A stretch of 64,000 bases of DNA from Cognatundibacterium curvum (GCF_014284235.1 NZ_JACOGD010000002.1:603822-667821); one strand, 5' to 3'; positions 35,389 to 46,808 are shown, counted from the stretch's first letter. The notes: generated from the letters alone by a model not told the origin. Numbers and translations are program-made.

Positions 35389-35473
35389 TATAAGTGCATT
35401 GTTTGTAATCGCCTTATTTGTAATCGCATTTTTCGTCCACATTAAAAACTGAACTTTATACTCAGGAGACCCG

Positions 35474-36904
35474 ATGTCACGTGCTACCAAAATCGTCGCT
35501 ACGATAGGACCTGCTTCTAATGATCCGGATACGCTGAAGCGTATGATCAAAGCTGGCGTGAATGTCGTACGGCTGAATTTTTCGCATGGTAAGGCACAGG
35601 ATCATATCGACCGTGCCAGCATGGTACGCCAGGCTGCAGCTGAGTGTGGACGCGAAATCGCGATTATGGCCGATTTGCAAGGTCCGAAAATCCGTATCGG
35701 TAAGTTTGAACAGTCTAAAATCCAGATCGCAAATGGCGATAAATTTATTCTGGATGCAGATTGCACCTTGGGTAACCAGGAGCGCGTAGGACTGGATTAC
35801 AAGGCCTTGCCGCGCGATGTGAAACCGGCTGACGTGTTACTGCTCAACGATGGTCTGATCGTTTTGGTGGTTGAGAAAATCATAGGCAATGAAATTCACA
35901 CCATTGTTAAAATCGGTGGCGAATTATCCAATAACAAAGGTATTAACCGTCAGGGCGGCGGTTTGACCGCACCGGCGCTGACGGCCAAAGACATGGAAGA
36001 CATCAAGACTGCGATGTCGTTTCAGGCCGATTACATCGCTGTTTCATTTCCGAAAAACGCCACAGATATGGAAATGGCACGTCAGTTATCGAATATCGCC
36101 GGTGAGCCGTATAACCACAAGCCGATGATGATCGCCAAGATAGAGCGCGCTGAAGCAATTCCGGTCTTGCAGGAGATTCTGGATGCATCGGATGGCATCA
36201 TGGTGGCGCGTGGTGATCTGGCGGTAGAAGTCGGCAATGCTGCTGTGCCTGCGCTGCAAAAGCGCATGATTAACATGGCACGCGCCTCGAATAAACTGGC
36301 AATCACTGCGACCCAGATGATGGAGTCCATGATCGTCAATGCTGTACCTACCCGCGCTGAAGTGTCGGACGTGGCAAATGCGGTGCTGGATGGCACTGAC
36401 GCGGTGATGGCATCGGCCGAAACAGCCTCCGGCAAGTATCCTGTAGAAACCGTGGAAACCATGTCAGCGATCTGTCTGGAAGCTGAGAAGTTCCAGGAAT
36501 CCAAGCTGGATGCGGATTTCATGAATCTGACCTTCACACGTATCGATCAGTCGATTGCTTATGGCGCGCTGTTCACTGCGCATCATTTACGGGTGAAGGC
36601 GATCGTTGCGCTGACCGAGTCTGGCTCAACCGCGCTGTGGATGAGCCGTCACAGCATAGATGTACCTCTGTTTGCGCTGACGCCTAGTATCGCAACCCAG
36701 CGTAAAGCTGCCTTGTACCGTAATGTGCGTACTTTTGCCTTGCCATCTTCCACTGACCGTGATGCAGTGCTGAATGCAGCAGAAACAGTTTTGCTGGACA
36801 AGGGCGTGGTCAGTAAGGGCGACATGATCGTGGTGACATGGGGTGAGCCTATGGGCCAGGTTGGTGGTACCAATGCACTTAAAATTGTGAAAGTGGGTGG
36901 CTGA
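35474..36904 (+). CDS. pyk: Pyruvate kinase
   Basis: A 476-residue type II-like pyruvate kinase. It begins RATKIVATIGPASND and has VRLNFSHGKAQDH, MADLQGPKIRIG, the active-site lysine region MIAKIERAEAIPVL, GIMVARGDLAVEVG and the conserved TATQMMESMI. It converts phosphoenolpyruvate and ADP to pyruvate and ATP. A good AGGAGA ribosome-binding site precedes the start. It lies between pgk and fba on the same strand. Expression could be controlled through the upstream repeat region. Confidence 0.98.
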   Translation: MSRATKIVATIGPASNDPDTLKRMIKAGVNVVRLNFSHGKAQDHIDRASMVRQAAAECGREIAIMADLQGPKIRIGKFEQSKIQIANGDKFILDADCTLGNQERVGLDYKALPRDVKPADVLLLNDGLIVLVVEKIIGNEIHTIVKIGGELSNNKGINRQGGGLTAPALTAKDMEDIKTAMSFQADYIAVSFPKNATDMEMARQLSNIAGEPYNHKPMMIAKIERAEAIPVLQEILDASDGIMVARGDLAVEVGNAAVPALQKRMINMARASNKLAITATQMMESMIVNAVPTRAEVSDVANAVLDGTDAVMASAETASGKYPVETVETMSAICLEAEKFQESKLDADFMNLTFTRIDQSIAYGALFTAHHLRVKAIVALTESGSTALWMSRHSIDVPLFALTPSIATQRKAALYRNVRTFALPSSTDRDAVLNAAETVLLDKGVVSKGDMIVVTWGEPMGQVGGTNALKIVKVGG

Positions 36905-37136
36905 GCGGCTGCCGCCATTCAGCTCAGAAAAGGACAGAATTTGTAGTACTCAGCGCGGATACAAACAGGTGCGGACCAGATGGCGTATGCGAAGCGGTCC
37001 GCCACCGCTGTAGTGTCAGTTTTGCTGAAGAAGTTTAGCTTGTTGTGCTGCGCCGCTGCGCCATATGCGCCGGTCACAATGCCAGGTGCGGACCACAAGC
37101 GCTACCGTTTTTTTTATCGACCTTCTGGAGTTTATT

Positions 37137-38201
37137 ATGCCTCTCGTTTCCATGCGTCAATTGCTGGATCATGCTGCCGAAAATGGCTATGGTCTGCCAG
37201 CGTTTAACGTCAACAATCTGGAACAAGTTACTGCGATTATGCAGGCTGCGGACGAAGTCGGCGCGCCTGTGATTATGCAAGCCTCGGCTGGTGCGCGTAA
37301 GTACGCCGGTGAAGCCTTCCTGCGCCATCTGATTGAAGCTGCGGTTGAAGCCTATCCACATATTCCTGTTGTGATGCATCAGGATCACGGCCAGTCGCCT
37401 GCCGTGTGTATGGCTGCAATCAAATCCGGCTTTACTTCTGTGATGATGGATGGCTCGCTGATGGAAGACGGTAAATCTGTCGCCAGCTATGAATACAATA
37501 TGGAAGTGTCACGCAAAGTGGTGGAATTCTCGCACGCGATTGGTGTGACGGTTGAGGCGGAACTCGGTGTGTTGGGTTCGCTGGAAACCATGATGGGCGA
37601 CAAGGAAGATGGCCACGGTGCTGATGGTAAAATGACCCGCGAACAATTGCTGACTGACGTGAATCAGGCAGCTGACTTTGTAAAAGCCACCCAATGTGAC
37701 GCGCTCGCGATTGCAATCGGTACCTCACACGGCGCTTACAAGTTCTCCCGTAAGCCTACCGGCGACATCCTGGCGATAGACCGCATCAAGGAAATCCACG
37801 CACGTATTCCTAATACCCATTTGGTCATGCATGGTTCTTCTTCCGTGCCTCAGGAACTGCTGGAAGAGATCCGTCAGTTCGGCGGCGACATGAAAGAAAC
37901 CTATGGCGTACCAGTTGAAGAAATCGTCACTGGTATTAAGCATGGCGTACGCAAGATCAATATTGACACCGATATCCGTCTGGCGATGACTGCCGCGATC
38001 CGTCGCTTCATGTTTGAAAATCCAGGTAAATTTGATCCGCGTGACTACCTGAAGCCAGCACGTGAAGCGGCTAAGCTGGTGTGCAAAGCACGCTATCTGT
38101 CCTTCGGCTGCGAAGGTCAGGCTGCCAAGATCAAGCCGATGTCACTCGAAAAAGTCGCAGAGCAATACAAAAAAGGCGCATTGTCGCAGATCGTCAACTA
38201 A
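37137..38201 (+). CDS. fba: Class II fructose-1,6-bisphosphate aldolase
   Basis: A 354-residue class II aldolase of the type also named CbbA. It starts [27 protein letters not shown] and has [11 protein letters not shown], where the histidines help bind zinc, DGSLMEDGK, the glycine-rich GTSHGAYKF and HGSSSVPQE. It cleaves fructose-1,6-bisphosphate to glyceraldehyde-3-phosphate and dihydroxyacetone phosphate. The ATG at 37137 has a TGGAG ribosome-binding site; a longer frame from 37065 has no family sequence. In the 230-base upstream gap the 13-mer CAGGTGCGGACCA occurs twice (36966 and 37083). Confidence 0.97.
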   Translation: MPLVSMRQLLDHAAENGYGLPAFNVNNLEQVTAIMQAADEVGAPVIMQASAGARKYAGEAFLRHLIEAAVEAYPHIPVVMHQDHGQSPAVCMAAIKSGFTSVMMDGSLMEDGKSVASYEYNMEVSRKVVEFSHAIGVTVEAELGVLGSLETMMGDKEDGHGADGKMTREQLLTDVNQAADFVKATQCDALAIAIGTSHGAYKFSRKPTGDILAIDRIKEIHARIPNTHLVMHGSSSVPQELLEEIRQFGGDMKETYGVPVEEIVTGIKHGVRKINIDTDIRLAMTAAIRRFMFENPGKFDPRDYLKPAREAAKLVCKARYLSFGCEGQAAKIKPMSLEKVAEQYKKGALSQIVN

Positions 38202-38216
38202 GCTGAAGTAGTCACC

Positions 38217-38247
38217 AGGGCGCAGATAATGCGCCCTGCGCATTTTT
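38217..38247 (+). terminator. Probable terminator of fba
   Basis: Perfect stem AGGGCGCA (38217-38224) with TGCGCCCT (38230-38237), followed after a few bases by five Ts. Confidence 0.7.
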
Positions 38248-38359
38248 ACTGATTCAGAATCGGGGCCACGGACTGGTCTGGCAGAGCACAGTGTGAATCT
38301 GCCTTCGGTCTGAATCACAGACAGACACAAACTGCAGTATCCAAAGTATCGAAATCACC

Positions 38360-39256
38360 ATGACAACCCAAATCAATTCCACTCTCCATTCCCTGCCATT
38401 GCTCGGTCGCGGTAAAGTCCGTGATAACTATGCGGTCGGCGACGACAAATTATTGATCGTGACCAGCGATCGACTGTCGGCTTTCGACGTGATCATGAAC
38501 GAGCCTATTCCTGAAAAAGGCCGCGTGCTGAATCAGATGGCGAATTTCTGGTTTGAAAAGCTCGGCCATATCGTACCAAATCACTTAACTGGTATTGCTC
38601 CAGAGTCCGTGGTGGCAGCCGATGAAGCGGAACAGGTACGTGGTCGCGCCGTAGTTGCCAAACGTCTGCAACCTATCATGGTGGAAGCGGTGGTACGTGG
38701 TTATATCATCGGTTCCGGCTGGAAGGATTATCAGGAAACCGGCGCCGTCTGCGGCATCACGCTGCCTGCCGGTTTGCCACAAGCGGCGAAACTGCCTGTG
38801 CCTATTTTTACACCCGCTGCCAAAGCGGAAATGGGCGAACACGATGAAAACATCAGCTTTGCCGATATGGAGCAAAGAATCGGTGCTGAGCTGGCGGCGA
38901 AAATCCGTGACATCAGTATTCAGTTGTATACCGAGGCATCTGAATATGCGGCAACACGCGGCATTATCATCGCCGATACCAAGTTTGAATTCGGCCTCGA
39001 TGAACAAGGCGTGCTGCATTTGATGGATGAGGTGCTGACCGCTGACTCTTCACGCTTCTGGCCTGCAGATTCCTATGCGACCGGCATTTCTCCACCTTCG
39101 TTTGACAAACAGTTTGTGCGTGATTATCTGGAAACCATCACCAGCTGGAATAAGACCGCACCGGCACCGGCTTTGCCTCAGGATGTGATCGCCAATACCT
39201 CTGCTAAGTATCAGGAAGCGCTGCAGCGCCTGACTGGTGAAACCTTGAAGGCGTGA
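38360..39256 (+). CDS. purC: Phosphoribosylaminoimidazole-succinocarboxamide synthase
   Basis: A 298-residue SAICAR synthetase. [23 protein letters not shown] at the N-terminus is the nucleotide-binding start. RPIM-like and [18 protein letters not shown] and the [13 protein letters not shown] segment carry active-site residues. It joins aspartate to CAIR in purine synthesis. The length and the insertion pattern resemble the larger, yeast-like form common in betaproteobacteria. It is followed directly by purE and then purK, a logical pathway cluster. Confidence 0.97.
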   Translation: MTTQINSTLHSLPLLGRGKVRDNYAVGDDKLLIVTSDRLSAFDVIMNEPIPEKGRVLNQMANFWFEKLGHIVPNHLTGIAPESVVAADEAEQVRGRAVVAKRLQPIMVEAVVRGYIIGSGWKDYQETGAVCGITLPAGLPQAAKLPVPIFTPAAKAEMGEHDENISFADMEQRIGAELAAKIRDISIQLYTEASEYAATRGIIIADTKFEFGLDEQGVLHLMDEVLTADSSRFWPADSYATGISPPSFDKQFVRDYLETITSWNKTAPAPALPQDVIANTSAKYQEALQRLTGETLKA

Positions 39257-39258
39257 TC

Positions 39259-39756
39259 ATGACTCAGAATAAAAAAATTCAGGTCGGCGTGGTGATGGGT
39301 TCTTCGTCTGACTGGGATGTGATGCAGCATGCTGTCGCGGTTTTGAAGGAATTTGACATCGCTTTCGAAGCACAGGTGGTCTCTGCTCACCGTATGCCAG
39401 ATGAGATGTTCCGTTATGCCGAGACAGCGCGCGAACGTGGTCTGCGTGGCATTATCGCCGGTGCTGGTGGCGCTGCCCATTTGCCAGGCATGATCGCAGC
39501 TAAAACTATCGTGCCGGTATTTGGTGTGCCTGTGCCATCCAAGTATCTGCGTGGTGAAGATTCGCTGTTGTCTATCGTGCAGATGCCTAAGGGCATACCG
39601 GTTGCGACCTTTGCGATCGGGGAAGCCGGTGCGGCCAATGCGGCGCTGGCGGCGGTTGCGATGCTGGCCACTACGGATGCAGCACTGGCAGAAAAATTAG
39701 AGGCTTTCCGTGTACGTCAGACCCAGGTCGCACGCGATATGGTATTGCCAGTCTGA
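39259..39756 (+). CDS. purE: N5-carboxyaminoimidazole ribonucleotide mutase
   Basis: A 165-residue class I PurE with the conserved [28 protein letters not shown] and [16 protein letters not shown] motifs. It converts N5-CAIR to CAIR and works with PurK. The ATG at 39259 is preceded by GAAGG at proper spacing, 2 bases after the purC stop. A GTG at 39253 in frame is less likely. Confidence 0.97.
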   Translation: MTQNKKIQVGVVMGSSSDWDVMQHAVAVLKEFDIAFEAQVVSAHRMPDEMFRYAETARERGLRGIIAGAGGAAHLPGMIAAKTIVPVFGVPVPSKYLRGEDSLLSIVQMPKGIPVATFAIGEAGAANAALAAVAMLATTDAALAEKLEAFRVRQTQVARDMVLPV

Positions 39757-40086
39757 GTATTGTAGTGGGTGATGCGGGCCAGGCGGTGGCTTCGCCTGCA
39801 TTGCTCGTTTTGTTTGCATTCACAGCCTCATTTGCATAGTCTGCTTAGTTGAGTGTTGTATTGAGCTGTGCAGCTGGTATGACTACACTGCCAGCTTGCA
39901 GGTGTATTTTGCTGGCTCTGACTTCATTCAGATGAGGGGCCGGATTTTTAAACCTGAGGAGAGTCTGCTCCTCGGGGCTGAAGCGGCACAGGCCAGTCAC
40001 AGCGACTAGCGCAAAGGCATAGCAGCCTTGCAGGGTCGCCACGTTAAAGCTTCAGCGCTATTCCTTTTCATTTTCAGTAAGACATC
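39757..40086. other. Intergenic region between purE and purK
   Basis: About 330 bases without a supported gene. A hairpin with one G-T pair, CCTGAGGAG-AGTCTG-CTCCTCGGG, lies at 39953-39976. It could be a weak terminator or leader structure, but it has no T-run. No promoter is obvious. Confidence 0.5.
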
Positions 40087-41295
40087 ATGAATATCGACAA
40101 ACAAGATCAGCCGCGCCAGCCGTTGTTACCGAATACCGCAGCAAGCCGTCTGGGCATCCTGGGTGGTGGTCAGCTGGGCCGTATGTTTGCCCACGCGGCG
40201 CAGGCGATGGGTTATCAGGTCGCCGTGCTGGAGCCCGAAGCGGCTTGTCCTGCGGCGCAAGTGGCAGAGCACCACGTGCAACTGGCTTATGACGACGAAC
40301 AAGGTCTGGCCTTATTGTCCAGGCTGGCGCCGCGTGTCACCACAGAATTTGAAAATGTACCGGCAGACAGCCTGAAACTGCTGGCGACCGGCGGCTTCGT
40401 TGCACCTGCCGCAGCCTGTGTGTCGATTGCACAAGACCGTCTGGCGGAAAAGCATTTCTTCACCCGTTGTGGCCTGCATACCGGTGTGTATCCGGCACCG
40501 CATTGGGGTATCGCTTCTGAAGAAGACCTGAACAGTGTGAAAGACGATTTGTTGCCCGGTATTTTGAAGACAACACGCATGGGCTATGACGGCAAAGGCC
40601 AGGTCCGCGTGCGTAATCGCGAGGAATTGCATACCGCTTATGCGCTGATGCAGGGCCATTGTGTGCTCGAAAAAATGCTGCCGCTGGCGTATGAAGTCTC
40701 CGTGCTGGTTGCACGTGGCGTTGATGGTGAAGCAGTGGTTTATCCTATCGCAGAAAATGTACACCGCGATGGCATCCTGTTCACCACGCTCGCACCTAGC
40801 CCGAATGTGTCGCCGGAAGTCGCACGCCAGGCCCAGAAAGCAGCGCTGGATATCATTGCCGAGCTCGGCTATGTGGGCGTATTGTGCATAGAGTTCTTTG
40901 TGCTGACTGATGGTTCTATCGTGGTTAATGAAATGGCGCCGCGTCCGCATAACAGCGGCCATTACACCATGGATGCCTGTGATACCAGTCAGTTTGAACA
41001 GCAAGTCCGCGCACTGGCGCAACTGCCACTGGGCAGTGTGCGTCAGCATTCGGCAGCGGCCATGCTGAATATACTCGGTGATGTCTGGTTTGATGGCGAG
41101 CGTCAGCGTGAACCCGCCTGGGATAAGATACTCGCCATCCCTGGTGCGCATCTGCATTTGTATGGTAAGGCTGAAGCACGCCGTGCGCGTAAGATGGGGC
41201 ATGTCACTTTTGTCGCATCCAGCATGGAACTGGCCCGCGCCAATCTGCGCAGTGCCTGCGTCATCCTTGGCATTGCTGCACCGGAGTCCGCATGA
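40087..41295 (+). CDS. purK: N5-carboxyaminoimidazole ribonucleotide synthase
   Basis: A 402-residue ATP-grasp enzyme. It starts with [20 protein letters not shown] and has [13 protein letters not shown], the ATP-grasp core [26 protein letters not shown] and [18 protein letters not shown]. It carboxylates AIR with bicarbonate and ATP to N5-CAIR, the substrate of PurE upstream. The stop overlaps the start of the Sua5 gene by 4 bases. Confidence 0.97.
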   Translation: MNIDKQDQPRQPLLPNTAASRLGILGGGQLGRMFAHAAQAMGYQVAVLEPEAACPAAQVAEHHVQLAYDDEQGLALLSRLAPRVTTEFENVPADSLKLLATGGFVAPAAACVSIAQDRLAEKHFFTRCGLHTGVYPAPHWGIASEEDLNSVKDDLLPGILKTTRMGYDGKGQVRVRNREELHTAYALMQGHCVLEKMLPLAYEVSVLVARGVDGEAVVYPIAENVHRDGILFTTLAPSPNVSPEVARQAQKAALDIIAELGYVGVLCIEFFVLTDGSIVVNEMAPRPHNSGHYTMDACDTSQFEQQVRALAQLPLGSVRQHSAAAMLNILGDVWFDGERQREPAWDKILAIPGAHLHLYGKAEARRARKMGHVTFVASSMELARANLRSACVILGIAAPESA

Positions 41296-42326
41296 AAGCT
41301 GTAGCTTGTACCCCTTGCGCGATTGCTGAAGCAGCGGAAGCCTTAGAAAGCGGCCTGCTGGTCGCATTCCCGACTGAGACCGTGTATGGCCTCGGTGCCG
41401 ATGCCGAAAATCCGGATGCCGTGGCGCGTATTTATGAAGCCAAAGGCCGTCCCTCCAATCATCCCGTGATCGTGCATGTGGCGCCCGGTGCCGATATTTC
41501 TTATTGGGCACAGCAGATTCCCGAGCAGGCGCAGCAATTGATTGCGGCTTTCTGGCCAGGTCCGCTGACCCTGATCCTGAAGCGTGCTGCGCATATACCG
41601 GATGCGGTATCCGGCGGACAGGACACAGTAGGCATACGTTGCCCATCGCACCCGGTAGCGCAGGAATTGCTGCGTGCTTTCAAAGGTGGGCGTGGTGGTC
41701 TGGCAGCTCCCTCAGCCAATAAATTCGGTCATGTCAGCCCGACCATGGCTGAACATGTGATGGAAGAGTTTACCCAGGAGCTGAGTCCTGGCGGCCTGAT
41801 TGCTGCTGTATTGGATGGCGGTCAGAGTGAAGTTGGTATCGAATCGACCATCGTTGATCTGAGCCGCTTGAGCACCCACGGGCCAGTCTTGCTGCGTCCA
41901 GGTCATATCAGCGCGGCCCAGTTAGAGCAAGTCATGCAGATGCCGGTGGCCAGTCCTGATGCCACGGCACCACGTGCTTCCGGTACTTTGGATGCACATT
42001 ATGCGCCGCATACGCCGGTGGTGCAGGTCAGGGCGGATGAGCTGGATCAGGTCGTAGCGCAATTACAAGCACGTGGTAAGCAGGTGGCACTGATGAGTTA
42101 TCAGGCGCATCCTGCGATACAGGCTCAGGCCTGGCGCCATCTGCCCGCTGATCCGGTATCGTATGCACACGATCTGTATGCCGGATTGCGTGAGCTGGAT
42201 CATGCGCAGGCTGATCTGATTCTGGTCGAGGCTTTACCGCAAGAACAGGATTGGCAGGGCGTCAATGACAGGCTGCGCCGCGCTGCTTTCGATTCGCGCG
42301 ATGTGCTCGCACGACTGCTGGCCTAA
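41292..42326 (+). CDS. L-threonylcarbamoyladenylate synthase (Sua5/TsaC type)
   Basis: A 344-residue two-domain Sua5-type enzyme. The N-terminal YrdC domain contains [45 protein letters not shown] and [17 protein letters not shown]-terminal Sua5 domain (about residues 235-344) distinguishes it from short TsaC. It makes the threonylcarbamoyl-AMP used for t6A modification of tRNAs. It is translationally coupled to purK by a 4-base overlap. Confidence 0.94.
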   Translation: MKAVACTPCAIAEAAEALESGLLVAFPTETVYGLGADAENPDAVARIYEAKGRPSNHPVIVHVAPGADISYWAQQIPEQAQQLIAAFWPGPLTLILKRAAHIPDAVSGGQDTVGIRCPSHPVAQELLRAFKGGRGGLAAPSANKFGHVSPTMAEHVMEEFTQELSPGGLIAAVLDGGQSEVGIESTIVDLSRLSTHGPVLLRPGHISAAQLEQVMQMPVASPDATAPRASGTLDAHYAPHTPVVQVRADELDQVVAQLQARGKQVALMSYQAHPAIQAQAWRHLPADPVSYAHDLYAGLRELDHAQADLILVEALPQEQDWQGVNDRLRRAAFDSRDVLARLLA

Positions 42327-42352
42327 GTGGGTTGAGCGGGTAAGTTGCCAGC

Positions 42353-42607
42353 TTATTTGTAAATCAGTTTCATCGCCAGGATGAAGGACGCGAGCATCAG
42401 CGTCACGATATTGGCGATGATCACTGGCCAGGCTGAGAGCAGTATGCCGTAAGTGAGCCACATCAGAATACCGCCGATGAAAATCACATACATGCTCAGC
42501 GAGACGCCTTCTGCGCGTTTGCAGCGCCAGGTCATCCAGGCTTGAGGAACGAAGGCAGCAGTAGTCAGTACGGCTGCGATGTAGCCGATGATGTCGGAAG
42601 TTTGCAT
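42353..42607 (-). CDS. SemiSWEET-type (PQ-loop) transporter
   Basis: An 84-residue protein with three predicted helices and the PQ motif in TTAAFVPQAWMTWRCKRAEGVSLSMY. Bacterial SemiSWEETs dimerise to move sugars. The ATG at 42607 matches the family length; the frame could extend upstream but would overlap the flavin reductase gene. It lies 7 bases after that gene on the same strand. Confidence 0.88.
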   Translation of the reverse strand: MQTSDIIGYIAAVLTTAAFVPQAWMTWRCKRAEGVSLSMYVIFIGGILMWLTYGILLSAWPVIIANIVTLMLASFILAMKLIYK

Positions 42608-42614
42608 AGACTTA

Positions 42615-43148
42615 TTACGGCAGGGTCTGAATAAATTGACCGGAATGATAAACCAGCGGGGCTTGTGGGGTAAATTCACAATGCTCGACTTCGCCGACAA
42701 AAATCACATGATCGCCTTCGGGGTAGCGGCTGCGGTTATGGCATTCAAACCAGGCAGAAGCACCTTTGAGGATAGGGTGTCCGGTACGCGATAAGCTGAA
42801 TTCCACGCCCTCAAAGCGATCGGTTTTTTTGCTGGCAAACTGTTCCGCCAGCCAGCCCTGTTCGGCTGACAAGACATTTACTACATAATGAGAATTGCCG
42901 CTGAAAACAGGCATGCTGTTGGCTGCATTGCCCAGACTCCAGAGTATCAGGGGCGGGTCCAGCGAAACTGAGTTGAAGGAGCTGGCAGTCAGCCCTAAAA
43001 ACTGGCCATCCGCCAGGCGGGTCGTAATGACGGTCACCCCGGTCGCGAACTGAGACAGGGCCTGACGGAAATGGCGGGTATCGAATTCGCGCTTTTCAGC
43101 GCGCGGAGCGCGGGTGTGCATTGGGAGTCCATGGCTTTTTTGCGACAT
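42615..43148 (-). CDS. Flavin reductase family protein
   Basis: A 177-residue FMN-binding split-barrel protein with FRQALSQFATGVTVITTRLADGQFLGLTASSFNSVSLDPPL, the canonical N-terminal part of the flavin reductase/HpaC family, and HSGQF near the C-terminus. It would supply reduced flavin to a partner monooxygenase, none of which is adjacent. The second Met (43121) is an alternative start. Confidence 0.9.
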   Translation of the reverse strand: MSQKSHGLPMHTRAPRAEKREFDTRHFRQALSQFATGVTVITTRLADGQFLGLTASSFNSVSLDPPLILWSLGNAANSMPVFSGNSHYVVNVLSAEQGWLAEQFASKKTDRFEGVEFSLSRTGHPILKGASAWFECHNRSRYPEGDHVIFVGEVEHCEFTPQAPLVYHSGQFIQTLP

Positions 43149-43301
43149 TATCCCAGATTTCCCTGCATTCGTAGAAGTCGATGCGGCTTTCCTGTTCTGA
43201 CGGCGGCTCTGTGTTAAACTTGCGCCCTTGACGGATTCCTGATCCAGACTTTAAGTGGTTGATTTGTTTGGCTTTTTTTAAACACTGACAGGTTGAATGA
43301 T

Positions 43302-43688
43302 ATGAAGACACTAAGCAGCCTGGCTGGATGCCTGGGTTTATTGCTATGCCTGCTTTTCTTAGGGGGCAGTGCATTTGCGCAAATGACGACTGAGCGTCAG
43401 TTCCCGCCCGGAACAAAACGCGGTGTGCTCGATATGTCACGTTATCCGGATATACGCCTTGATGGTAAAGCCCGTTATTTGTCGCCGGGAGCCAGGATTT
43501 TTAATAATGAGAATCTGCTGGTGCTGCCTTCCACACTGGATGCGCCAAAAATCATCGTCAATTACACCGAAAACACTATGGGTGATATTGATAAGGTCTG
43601 GATACTGACGACAGCGGAAATGCCTAAAGTTTTGCCTAAACCGGAAGTCTGGGCACCGATACCGTTTAAAAATCCGGAAATAAAGTAA
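43302..43688 (+). CDS. Secreted hypothetical protein
   Basis: A 128-residue protein with a signal peptide (MKTLSSLAGCLGLLLCLLFLGGSAFAQ) cleaved near residue 27 and a small periplasmic domain rich in prolines (ARIFNNENLLVLPSTLDAP, VLPKPEVWAPIPFKNPEIK). I do not recognise a named family but similar short exported proteins upstream of miaB are plausible in related bacteria. The ATG at 43302 is favoured over an in-frame TTG at 43293. Confidence 0.75.
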   Translation: MKTLSSLAGCLGLLLCLLFLGGSAFAQMTTERQFPPGTKRGVLDMSRYPDIRLDGKARYLSPGARIFNNENLLVLPSTLDAPKIIVNYTENTMGDIDKVWILTTAEMPKVLPKPEVWAPIPFKNPEIK

Positions 43689-43889
43689 GTAGCACCTCCC
43701 CGCTACAGCGAGGCTTAGTGAGGCTTAAGTGGCTGGCAGTACAGACGCGTTGCCGTCAGCACGACATCCTGTGCTGTCATTGTTCCGGCGAACCGGGCCA
43801 GATGGCACAGCTAGCTGACAGCAGATCACTGAAGCGCAAACTTCCGTTTCATAGTTTTGCTTAAATTTTCAAAATAGTAGAAGTAGATA

Positions 43890-45236
43890 ATGCAAAAAAA
43901 AGTATTTATTAAAACCTTTGGCTGCCAGATGAATGAGTATGACTCAGATAAAATGGCGGATGTATTGAATGTCTCTGAAGGTTTAGTCAAAACCGACACG
44001 CCGGAAGATGCGGATGTGATTCTGCTCAATACCTGCAGCGTGCGCGAAAAAGCCTCGGAAAAAGTGTTTTCCGACCTCGGGCGTCTGCGCGAACTCAAAA
44101 AGAAAAATCCTGACTTGCTGATCGGTGTCGGCGGCTGTGTGGCGTCCCAGGAGGGCGAGGCCATCATCAAACGAGCGCCTTATGTCGACGTGGTGTTTGG
44201 CCCACAGACGCTGCACCGCTTACCACAACTGATTGATGCGCGACGCCATTCAGGGCGTTCGCAAGTGGATATCAGTTTCCCTGAAATCGAAAAATTTGAC
44301 CACCTGCCACCAGCCAAGATAGAAGGCGCGACCGCCTATGTGTCTATCATGGAAGGCTGCAGCAAGTATTGCAGTTACTGTGTCGTGCCTTATACCCGTG
44401 GTGAAGAAGTATCACGCCGCTTTGAAGATGTGCTGGCCGAAGTGGCCGGTCTCGCGGCGCAGGGCGTGAAAGAAATCACTTTGCTGGGTCAGAATGTGAA
44501 TGCGTATCGCGGTGTGATGGAAGATGGCGAGATCGCCGACTTTGCCTTGCTGATCGAGTACATCGCTGAATTCCCGGAAATTGAACGCATACGCTTTGTG
44601 ACCAGCCATCCTAAGGAATTCACCCAGCGTCTGATTGATTGCTATGCCAAAGTGCCTAAACTGGTGAATCATTTGTATTTGCCAGCTCAGCATGGTTCTG
44701 ACCGCATCCTGTCCGCTATGAAGCGCGGCTACACGGCGCTGGAATACAAATCGGTGTTGCGTCGTCTGAAGCAGGTGCGCCCTGATATCGCCGTATCTTC
44801 CGATTTCATCGTTGGTTTCCCGGGCGAGACGGACGAGGATTTCAATGCCTTGATGAAGCTGATAGAGGATGTCGGCTTTGATAACAGCTTCAGCTTTATT
44901 TTCAGTCCGCGTCCAGGCACGCCAGCGGCGAATCTGGCTGATGATACGCCGCAGGAATTGAAATTGCGCCGTCTGCAGCATCTGCAGGCTGTGATCGATG
45001 CGAATACCAAAAAATACAGCAATGCCATGATAGGCACGGTGCAGCGCATCCTGGTCGATGGCCGTTCTGTGAAAAATCCGGCCGAGCTGCAGGGCCGTAC
45101 TGAAAACAATCGGGTCGTGAATTTCCCTGGTCCTGCCAGCCTGATCGGTACCTTGGTAGATACCCGCATCACAGAGTCGTATAACTATTCGCTGCGCGGC
45201 GAACTCATAGACACGAAGGATGCGGCTGCATCATGA
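43890..45236 (+). CDS. miaB: tRNA-2-methylthio-N6-dimethylallyladenosine synthase MiaB
   Basis: A 448-residue methylthiotransferase with all cluster cysteines. Cys12, Cys49 and Cys83 in the N-terminal domain bind the auxiliary cluster, and Cys157/Cys161/Cys164 ([10 protein letters not shown]) bind the radical-SAM cluster. A TRAM domain ends the protein. It adds a methylthio group to i6A37 of tRNAs. The stop overlaps the PhoH gene by 4 bases, starting the conserved miaB-phoH-ybeY block. Confidence 0.97.
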   Translation: MQKKVFIKTFGCQMNEYDSDKMADVLNVSEGLVKTDTPEDADVILLNTCSVREKASEKVFSDLGRLRELKKKNPDLLIGVGGCVASQEGEAIIKRAPYVDVVFGPQTLHRLPQLIDARRHSGRSQVDISFPEIEKFDHLPPAKIEGATAYVSIMEGCSKYCSYCVVPYTRGEEVSRRFEDVLAEVAGLAAQGVKEITLLGQNVNAYRGVMEDGEIADFALLIEYIAEFPEIERIRFVTSHPKEFTQRLIDCYAKVPKLVNHLYLPAQHGSDRILSAMKRGYTALEYKSVLRRLKQVRPDIAVSSDFIVGFPGETDEDFNALMKLIEDVGFDNSFSFIFSPRPGTPAANLADDTPQELKLRRLQHLQAVIDANTKKYSNAMIGTVQRILVDGRSVKNPAELQGRTENNRVVNFPGPASLIGTLVDTRITESYNYSLRGELIDTKDAAAS

Positions 45237-46363
45237 TAAAAACGCCTGTGCCGGTTACGCATTTTGTGCCTCAGCCGCTGGATAATAACCGGCTGGCGAA
45301 TCTGTGCGGTCCGCTCGATGAAAATCTGCGCCAGTTATCTGCTGCGCTGGATGTGACGATATTCCGTCGTGGTGAGAAATTCATCATCAGCGGGCATCAG
45401 GGCGAGCGTGCGCTGGCTTTGCTGGAGCATTTTTATACAATGGCGAAAAAGCCTGTGTCTATCGACGAGGTGCAACTGGCGCTGGTGGAGCAACGTGCGC
45501 GCCAGCATCAGGCTCAGAGCGCAGACAAACCCGAGCTGGTCAGCCCGACCCCGGCTGGTGTGCCGGCCTTACCGCTGACACCAGCGGATGTCAGTGAGAT
45601 TGAAAGTCCGCTGCTGAAAACCCGTCGTACAGATTTGCGCGGGCGTACCCCGCTGCAGAATTACTATCTGAAATCGATCTTAGAGCACGACATCACCTTC
45701 GGTATCGGGCCGGCCGGAACTGGTAAGACTTATCTTGCGGTTGCCTGTGCGGTTGATGCGCTGGAGCGTGATGCTGTCAAACGCATTATTCTGACCCGGC
45801 CTGCGGTAGAGGCCGGTGAGCGGCTGGGTTTTCTGCCCGGTGATCTGGCTCAGAAAGTCGATCCCTACCTGCGTCCTTTGTATGACGCGCTATACGACTT
45901 ACTGGGTTTCGACCGCACGCAGAAGCTGTTTGAAAAACAAGTGATAGAAATCGCACCGCTTGCATACATGCGTGGCCGTACCCTGAACCATGCTTTCATC
46001 ATTCTGGATGAGGCGCAAAATACCACGCCGGAGCAAATGAAGATGTTCCTGACCCGCATAGGCTTCGGCAGTAAAGCGGTGGTGACCGGCGATCCTTCTC
46101 AGGTGGATTTGCAGCGCGGACAGCGCAGTGGCTTGATGGATGCCTGCCATGTGCTGAAAGAAGTGCGCGGCATCGCCTACACCCAGTTCACCAGCGCCGA
46201 CATCGTGCGGCACCCGCTGGTCGGCCGTATCGTCGATGCCTATGAAGCTGCCAGCGAGCACAGTGCCGCGCATCAGACCGCACTTGGCATGTTTAAAACC
46301 GGCAGTTCTGCCTCTACTTCCACACTCAGTACTTCACATCATGGCCGTAAAAAATCCAGCTAA
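45233..46363 (+). CDS. PhoH-like ATPase (YbeZ)
   Basis: A 376-residue P-loop ATPase with Walker A GPAGTGKT at residues 159-166, Walker [10 protein letters not shown] and [11 protein letters not shown]. It belongs to the PhoH/YbeZ family, linked with YbeY in ribosomal RNA handling. The N-terminal region resembles a KH-like fold, and a Ser/Thr-rich tail ends the protein. It overlaps ybeY by 23 bases. Confidence 0.94.
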   Translation: MIKTPVPVTHFVPQPLDNNRLANLCGPLDENLRQLSAALDVTIFRRGEKFIISGHQGERALALLEHFYTMAKKPVSIDEVQLALVEQRARQHQAQSADKPELVSPTPAGVPALPLTPADVSEIESPLLKTRRTDLRGRTPLQNYYLKSILEHDITFGIGPAGTGKTYLAVACAVDALERDAVKRIILTRPAVEAGERLGFLPGDLAQKVDPYLRPLYDALYDLLGFDRTQKLFEKQVIEIAPLAYMRGRTLNHAFIILDEAQNTTPEQMKMFLTRIGFGSKAVVTGDPSQVDLQRGQRSGLMDACHVLKEVRGIAYTQFTSADIVRHPLVGRIVDAYEAASEHSAAHQTALGMFKTGSSASTSTLSTSHHGRKKSS

Positions 46364-46808
46364 ACCTAAACTGACTTTATCCGTGCAATATGCTGATGCC
46401 AGACTGCAGGAAGTCCTGCCAAGGCCTCTGCTCAGAAAAACGGTGCAGGCTGCTTTGTTTTTCCCGGCAGAGCTGAACCTGCGTTTTGTCGATGCTGAAG
46501 AAGGGCAGATACTGAACCGTGATTACCGCGGTAAAGATTATGCGACCAATGTACTGACCTTTGCCTATACCGAAGATCAGGATGCCGAAGTGACCCAGGC
46601 TGATATCATTTTGTGTACCGATGTCTTGCAGCGTGAAGCCGCGGAGCAGGGCAAAGCGGTAGTCGATCATGCGCAGCATCTGATCGTGCATGGCGTCTTG
46701 CATGCGCAGGGCTATGATCACGAAGTCGACGAAGAAGCGGAAGAGATGGAAGCGCTGGAAATTGAAATCCTCGCGGCTCTGGGTTTAGCTAATCCTTATC
46801 AGGAGTAA
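46341..46808 (+). CDS. ybeY: rRNA maturation endoribonuclease YbeY
   Basis: A 155-residue metalloprotein with the zinc motif [11 protein letters not shown] near residues 113-123 and [17 protein letters not shown]. YbeY is a single-strand-specific RNase active in 16S rRNA maturation and ribosome quality control. The ATG at 46341 gives the family length; the open frame extends further upstream inside phoH without family similarity. The KirBac-like gene starts 6 bases after its stop. Confidence 0.96.
   Translation: MAVKNPAKPKLTLSVQYADARLQEVLPRPLLRKTVQAALFFPAELNLRFVDAEEGQILNRDYRGKDYATNVLTFAYTEDQDAEVTQADIILCTDVLQREAAEQGKAVVDHAQHLIVHGVLHAQGYDHEVDEEAEEMEALEIEILAALGLANPYQE

Noticed and set aside
36966..37095. 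CAGGTGCGGACCA direct repeats upstream of fba as an operator pair
   Set aside because: Only two copies 117 bases apart with no symmetry; insufficient to call a regulatory site.
39845..40042. Possible 65-codon gene on the minus strand between purE and purK
   Set aside because: No good ribosome-binding site or recognisable domain; could be chance in a 330-base gap.
40312..41646. Minus-strand open frame of 444 codons opposite purK and the Sua5 gene
   Set aside because: Overlaps two certain genes and has atypical composition.
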